Part shown: piece after piece, positions 22,032 to 26,083 of the stretch
Layout of the letters: the number at the start of each line of letters is the position of its first letter
Position numbering within the stretch: the first letter of the stretch is position 1
Assembly: GCA_919902475.1 (NCBI GenBank)
Contig: CAKKRA010000101.1
Coordinates: forward strand, 1 to 26,083
Reading direction: 5' to 3'
Length of the DNA stretch: 26,083 bases
Origin: Nitrospiria bacterium
Lineage (GTDB): Bacteria; Nitrospirota; CAKKRA01; 9FT-COMBO-42-15
The notes under the pieces: generated by a model
Seen by the model: only the letters and a program-made list of their open reading frames with translations
What the model was told of the DNA's origin: nothing
The model's database searches: none
Made by a program: the position numbers and the translations under genes

Positions 22032-22790
22032 TTACTTTTTAATCATCACCACAGAAATCATCCTTCCAGTTCCAGCGCCATCCCTTCTGTAGGAATAAAA
22101 CATGTCTGGATAGCAGGATGTGCACAGGCTGACTATATTTATATTTGCCGGCTTCAGGCCTGTTTCTATAAGCTGCTCCCTGTTTATCATCTGAAGGTCT
22201 ATATGCCACTTATTCTCTTTTTTTTGAACACTAAATCTGTTCAGATAATTAAATTCCTTTTCCATAGGCTCAATCACCTTTTCATCTACCTCATAACAGC
22301 ACTGCCCAATGGAAGGCCCTATGCCCGCAATCATATCCTCTGGTTTTGAGCCAAAACTGTCTGACATCTTTTTTACGGTCTTCTGCAAAATCCTCTTTGC
22401 TGTGCCCCTCCAGCCTGCATGAACTGCTGCAACAATCCTCTTCTTTCTATCAATTAAAAGAACAGGCACACAGTCTGCTGTAACAACACTAATGGCAATA
22501 CCAGAATTATTTGTAATATGGGCATCAAATCCCTCATCTGCTTCAGATACCCTTCTCTCTGCATTATGCACAAAGATTGCATCGCTGTGGGTCTGGTTGA
22601 TTGTTGCAACCTGAGCCTTTTCTAAATTCAATATCTTTGCAGCGATCTCCTTTAAAGCTCCGTTTGTCTCTACCCCTGAATCCCTCTGCTTTATTATAAA
22701 TGAGTGCCTGATAAAGTCTATTCTATCCAGTACAGGAATAGAAAGCCATCTGTTGCCATTAACCTCATTTATAATATAATTCTGTTTCAT
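22032..22790 (-). CDS. pgeF: peptidoglycan editing factor / multi-copper polyphenol oxidase-like protein (YfiH)
   Basis: This 252-aa protein of the DUF152/YfiH family has the three metal-binding residues: H68 in NQTHSDA, C107 in TADCVPV and H124 in VHAGWRGT. GIGPSIGQCCYEVDE is the conserved later block. In E. coli PgeF removes mis-incorporated amino acids from peptidoglycan precursors; other members show purine nucleoside phosphorylase activity. It follows the radical SAM gene by 12 nt, with a weak AAAGGTG ribosome site. Its place in the ftsZ cluster fits an envelope role. Which activity dominates here cannot be told. Confidence 0.9.
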   Translation of the reverse strand: MKQNYIINEVNGNRWLSIPVLDRIDFIRHSFIIKQRDSGVETNGALKEIAAKILNLEKAQVATINQTHSDAIFVHNAERRVSEADEGFDAHITNNSGIAISVVTADCVPVLLIDRKKRIVAAVHAGWRGTAKRILQKTVKKMSDSFGSKPEDMIAGIGPSIGQCCYEVDEKVIEPMEKEFNYLNRFSVQKKENKWHIDLQMINREQLIETGLKPANINIVSLCTSCYPDMFYSYRRDGAGTGRMISVVMIKK

Positions 22791-22802
22791 CTAAAACACC
22801 TT

Positions 22803-24470
22803 TTATGCCATTGCCTCTTTATACTCCTTTATCAGCAGCTCCTTTTTTACTCCAACATCTATAAAACTCCATGGAAGCATTTCATCTAATTGCCTCTCCC
22901 TTACAGCATAGAAGTCGCTGTTAAAAGCCGTTTCCCTCATTGCCCTCTTCCAATAGCCATCCGATTTATATGCAGACTCAATAAGATTACCAACCCTTCT
23001 GTTCCCCCTTGAGAGTATGCCCTGTATATATGCCCATTTTGGCACATCTGTTGTTATAAATACATTATCAATCTTTGATATATTCTTTTTTAGAAATTTC
23101 AATTTACGATTCAATGAATCTACATCATCCATCTTACACCACTGAAAGGGCGTATGCGGCTTCGGAACAAAGGAGCTGATGCTCAATGTAATCCTGCCAA
23201 GTTGACCCTTTTTTCTTCCTATCTCAAGTAATATCTCTTTTACCTTCTTTGTTATATCAATTATAGCATTAATATCCTCATCTGTCTCTGTTGGCAGCCC
23301 AATCATAAAATATAGCTTCAGATTCGGAATATTATTGGATAATATCAGCCTTGCTGCCTTAAGGATATCTGCCTCTGTAATGTCCTTTTTTATAACCCTT
23401 CTTAATCTCTCTGAACCAGCCTCAGGGGCAATTGCAATAGTCTTGTGTCCGCTCTCTGACAGCCTCTTAATCAATACCTCTGAAACAGAATCTGCCCTTA
23501 GTGATGATACTGAAATCTCTTTGCTTGAGCCAATACAAATCTCATTTATATACGGATAATCAGACACTGCAGCGCCAACAAAGCCGGTCCTTTTTGTAAA
23601 TTTCTCTCCTTCTGCAACCGCTGCCAACACCTTATCCGCCTTTCTGTATCTCAACGGCCTGTAGGCATAGCCTTCAAGGCAAAATCTGCATGCCCTGCCG
23701 CATCCCCTCCCAACCTCTACAAGAAGCATATTCTCAAATTCTGTATTATGTGTAAAGACCCTTGTTTTAGCAATATACTTGTCAATATCTTTTATCCATC
23801 TCTTCTTAATCCGCTCTGGCGCTCCATCCTTTGATATCATAGCTCTTATAGTTCCATCTTCGTTATAATCTATATCATACAGTTCTGGCACATAACAGCC
23901 ATCAATTTGTGCCATTCTTTTTAGCGTCTCCCTTTTGCCTTTTTCCATCTCCTCTTTATATTTGTCCATTATCTCATTTATAATCTCTTCGCCTTCGCCA
24001 ACAGCAATCAAATCAATAAAATCTGTTAATGGCTCAGGATTAAAAAAGGCGCAGACGCCGCCCATTACCACAAGAGGCTCTTTTTCAGACCTTTCAGTCT
24101 TTTTATATGGTATCCCTGCTAAACCAAGTATCTTTAAGATATTTATATAATCATTCTCAAATGAAACAGAAAATGCAACTATGTCAAAGTCCTTTATCCT
24201 CGTCTGGCTCTCTAATGAAATGAGCGAGGTTTCTGTCCTTTTATATTCATCAATCTCATCTTCATCAGGCAGAAATGCCCTTTCGCATACAATGTCATCC
24301 CTCTGATTCAGGTAATAATAAATATTCTGAAATCCGAGATTAGACATCCCGACATAATAGGTATTCGGATATATAATGGCAACCTTTATCCTTCCATGAT
24401 GGTCTTTATATATCGTCCCCCTTTCATCTTTTAAAAGCCTCTTCTGCTTTTCAATAAGCTTCCATGTCAT
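22803..24470 (-). CDS. uncharacterised radical SAM protein (TIGR03960-like)
   Basis: This 555-aa protein has an N-terminal domain resembling a B12-binding fold (about 28-180: VAIIYPNTYYVGMSNLGFQ, then VVMGGVCAFFNPEPL and LIAVGEGEE). The radical SAM core has C257, C261 and C264 in GRGCGRACRFCLEGY. IAPEAGSERLRRVIKK and LKLYFMIGLPTETDEDI are typical of B12-type radical SAM enzymes. It begins 3 nt after ftsZ. In many genomes this family is fused to a second domain (DUF2344/TIGR03936); here it stands alone. The reaction and substrate are unknown. Confidence 0.85.
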   Translation of the reverse strand: MTWKLIEKQKRLLKDERGTIYKDHHGRIKVAIIYPNTYYVGMSNLGFQNIYYYLNQRDDIVCERAFLPDEDEIDEYKRTETSLISLESQTRIKDFDIVAFSVSFENDYINILKILGLAGIPYKKTERSEKEPLVVMGGVCAFFNPEPLTDFIDLIAVGEGEEIINEIMDKYKEEMEKGKRETLKRMAQIDGCYVPELYDIDYNEDGTIRAMISKDGAPERIKKRWIKDIDKYIAKTRVFTHNTEFENMLLVEVGRGCGRACRFCLEGYAYRPLRYRKADKVLAAVAEGEKFTKRTGFVGAAVSDYPYINEICIGSSKEISVSSLRADSVSEVLIKRLSESGHKTIAIAPEAGSERLRRVIKKDITEADILKAARLILSNNIPNLKLYFMIGLPTETDEDINAIIDITKKVKEILLEIGRKKGQLGRITLSISSFVPKPHTPFQWCKMDDVDSLNRKLKFLKKNISKIDNVFITTDVPKWAYIQGILSRGNRRVGNLIESAYKSDGYWKRAMRETAFNSDFYAVRERQLDEMLPWSFIDVGVKKELLIKEYKEAMA

Positions 24471-24473
24471 TCG

Positions 24474-25625
24474 TTAATCTGCCTGTTTTCTAAGGAACGT
24501 CGGCACATCCCACTCATCATCAAATATCCCCATCTCCTCATTCCTGAAGTCGCTGTTCACAACCTTTCTCAGAAAGGCAGGCTTGTCAATATTCTTAAAT
24601 GCCAGGGATTTTACATTTGCATTCTTTGCCGGCAGAGCGGTTGTGGACTGCATATCCTTTACCTTCTCTTTATCAAATCCTGTTGCGATTATTGTAACCT
24701 GAATAATATCCTCAAAATCAGGGTTTACAACAGAGCCGAATATGATATTTGCATCAGGGTCTGCAGCCTCTTTAATTATTGATGATGCAGCGTCAACATC
24801 ATGAAGCGTCAAATCAATGCCGCCTGTGATATTTATCAGCACGCCCTGCGCGCCTTCAATGGAGTTGTCCTCAAGGAGCGGGCTTGATATTGCCTTCTGC
24901 GCTGCCTCTATTGCCCTGTTCTCTCCCCTTGATATGCCCATTCCCATAATAGCCCTGCCCATGTGCGACATAATTGTCCTTACATCTGCAAAATCCACAT
25001 TAACAAGGCCTGCAATGGTTATAAGGTCGGAGATGCCCTGCACTGCCTGCCTTAATATATCATCAGCAATCTTGAATGATTCTGTCAACGGTGTCTTCTT
25101 ATCAACAACACTTAAGAGCTTCTGATTCGGAATCACTATTAATGTGTCTACATACTTCTTTAGTTCCCTTAATCCCTCTTCTGCCCTCTGCAGCCTCTTT
25201 CCACCTTCAAATGAGAACGGCTTTGTAACCACTCCAACTGTAAGCGCGCCGATCTCCCTTGCTATATTTGCAATTACAGGCGCAGCGCCGGTCCCTGTCC
25301 CGCCGCCCAGACCAGCGGTCACAAAAACCATGTCTGAACCTGTTAATACATCCTTTATCTTGTCTATATCCTCTAACGCTGCATCCCTGCCGATATCAGG
25401 ATTAGCGCCTGCGCCAAGCCCTTTAGTCAGCTTTGCGCCGAGCTGTATCTTGTGAGGCGCCTCTGACTTGCTGAGGACCTGAAGGTCTGTATTTGCTGCA
25501 ATAAACTCAATACCTGTGAGTTCTGCCGCAATCATTGAATTGATTGCATTGCAGCCGCCTCCTCCAACACCTATAACCTTAATCCTTGCACCCTGTAATT
25601 CTTCTACTTCATCAAATTCAAACAT
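24474..25625 (-). CDS. ftsZ: cell division GTPase FtsZ
   Basis: This 383-aa tubulin homologue forms the division ring. It has IGVGGGGCNAINSMI (18-32), the GTP signature GGGTGTGAAPV (107-117), NPDIGRDAA, and the T7 loop NVDFADVRTIM. After a linker of about 50 residues the conserved C-terminal peptide is DVPTFLRKQAD, which binds FtsA and other partners. A strong AAAGGAGG precedes the ATG. It lies 18 nt after ftsA and 3 nt before the radical SAM gene. Nothing is unusual in the sequence. Confidence 0.98.
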   Translation of the reverse strand: MFEFDEVEELQGARIKVIGVGGGGCNAINSMIAAELTGIEFIAANTDLQVLSKSEAPHKIQLGAKLTKGLGAGANPDIGRDAALEDIDKIKDVLTGSDMVFVTAGLGGGTGTGAAPVIANIAREIGALTVGVVTKPFSFEGGKRLQRAEEGLRELKKYVDTLIVIPNQKLLSVVDKKTPLTESFKIADDILRQAVQGISDLITIAGLVNVDFADVRTIMSHMGRAIMGMGISRGENRAIEAAQKAISSPLLEDNSIEGAQGVLINITGGIDLTLHDVDAASSIIKEAADPDANIIFGSVVNPDFEDIIQVTIIATGFDKEKVKDMQSTTALPAKNANVKSLAFKNIDKPAFLRKVVNSDFRNEEMGIFDDEWDVPTFLRKQAD

Positions 25626-25643
25626 TAAAGCCTCCTTTCATGC

Positions 25644-26083
25644 TTAAAAGAATTCTTTTACCCAGCCCTTCATCTTGCTAAAGACATTGTTAAATGACGC
25701 CTTGTCAGCAAACTTCTTGACATCTTTCTTTTCATGGTCCTTTACTGCATAGAGGATAAGGCCCACGCCTGTAGCAAACATCGGATTGCTCACCATATCA
25801 ACCAATCCGCCGATATTTGACGGCATACCGCGGCGCACAGGCATATCCATAATCCTTTCTGCCACCTCTGTCATGCCCTCCATTATTGATGCGCCTCCTG
25901 TAATTACTGCGCCTGATGCGACAAGATCTTCATAACCTGTCTTTTTAAGCTCCCTCTGAACAAGGCTGAATATCTCCTCTGCCCTCGGCTCAATTATCTC
26001 TGAAAGGACCTGCCGCGAAACAACCCTCGGAGGCCTTCCTCCAACACTCGGCACCTCTATGGTCTCATTCTCCTTTACTATTG
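25644..26083 (-). CDS. ftsA: cell division protein FtsA, C-terminal part
   Basis: The frame stays open to the right edge, so only about 145 C-terminal residues are seen. ENETIEVPSVGGRPPRVVSR, the ASGAVITGGASIMEGM block, PVRRGMP and NPMFATGVGLILYA are FtsA signatures of the actin-like ATPase. The end FSKMKGWVKEFF is the amphipathic membrane-targeting helix that anchors FtsZ. A start at the GTG 26052-26054 would be false because coding sequence continues upstream of it. It lies 18 nt before ftsZ. Confidence 0.95.
   Translation of the reverse strand, partial: IVKENETIEVPSVGGRPPRVVSRQVLSEIIEPRAEEIFSLVQRELKKTGYEDLVASGAVITGGASIMEGMTEVAERIMDMPVRRGMPSNIGGLVDMVSNPMFATGVGLILYAVKDHEKKDVKKFADKASFNNVFSKMKGWVKEFF

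Noticed and set aside
23039..23055. TTGGCACATCTGTTGTT, similar to a sigma-54 promoter
   Set aside because: The -12 element is TTGT without the essential C, it is inside the radical SAM gene, and it faces no plus-strand gene.
1..26083. CRISPR array, tRNA, rRNA or prophage
   Set aside because: No regularly spaced direct repeats, cloverleaf with CCA end, rRNA motif, integrase or phage gene could be found by reading.

Overview
The window looks like chromosomal housekeeping DNA from a Gram-negative bacterium of about 40% G+C (judged by eye). It carries an ftsA-ftsZ cluster followed by a stand-alone radical SAM gene, pgeF, yggS, proC, yggT, a divIVA-type gene and a DUF167 gene. It also carries a yicC-remA-gmk-rpoZ-coaBC block and many GAF/PAS/NtrC-type sensors. 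Together these suggest a Nitrospirota-like or deltaproteobacterial-type lineage. That placement is inferred from gene order and repeat style only; no rRNA or other marker is present.

Layout. (1) 1-5212, all minus: yicC, remA, gmk, rpoZ, coaBC and a TPR/acidic protein that runs off the left edge. (2) 5213-5688: an AT-rich divergent intergenic region with two perfect, oppositely oriented DnaA boxes. (3) 5689-7217, plus: a YhaM-type nuclease and pgsA. (4) 7218-10911, minus: a GAF3-PAS sensor that ends after its histidine box, overlapping an HD-GYP response regulator, with a sigma-54-like promoter and an operator-like palindrome upstream. (5) 11163-12488, plus: rimO. (6) 12485-18125, minus: a PAS histidine kinase, its NtrC-type regulator, an exported rhodanese with a near-perfect sigma-54 promoter, and a very long methyl-accepting chemotaxis protein. 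(7) 18193-26083, minus: the ftsA/ftsZ-to-divIVA series, ending in two small multi-histidine membrane proteins.

How the genes work together. The right-hand block joins cell division (FtsA, FtsZ, DivIVA, YggT), envelope quality control (PgeF) and PLP/proline metabolism (YggS, ProC). The left block joins RNA and nucleotide metabolism (YicC, Gmk, RpoZ) with coenzyme A synthesis (CoaBC). The middle is mostly signal transduction, and the sequence supports sigma-54 control of at least the rhodanese gene.

The most unusual layer is a set of short repeats laid over these genes. They include an 84-nt GC-rich structured element present twice, with a fully variable loop and with outer arms that differ between copies but are self-complementary in each. 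There are also ATTCCCGC-type inverted repeats, TAGGGGC-type palindromes (one read in frame inside rimO), an AGTTCGG micro-repeat read in frame inside proC, a 29-bp palindrome covering the yhaM stop codon, and a CACCCTATAC/CCCTTT tract. No tRNA, rRNA, CRISPR array, insertion sequence or prophage gene was seen.
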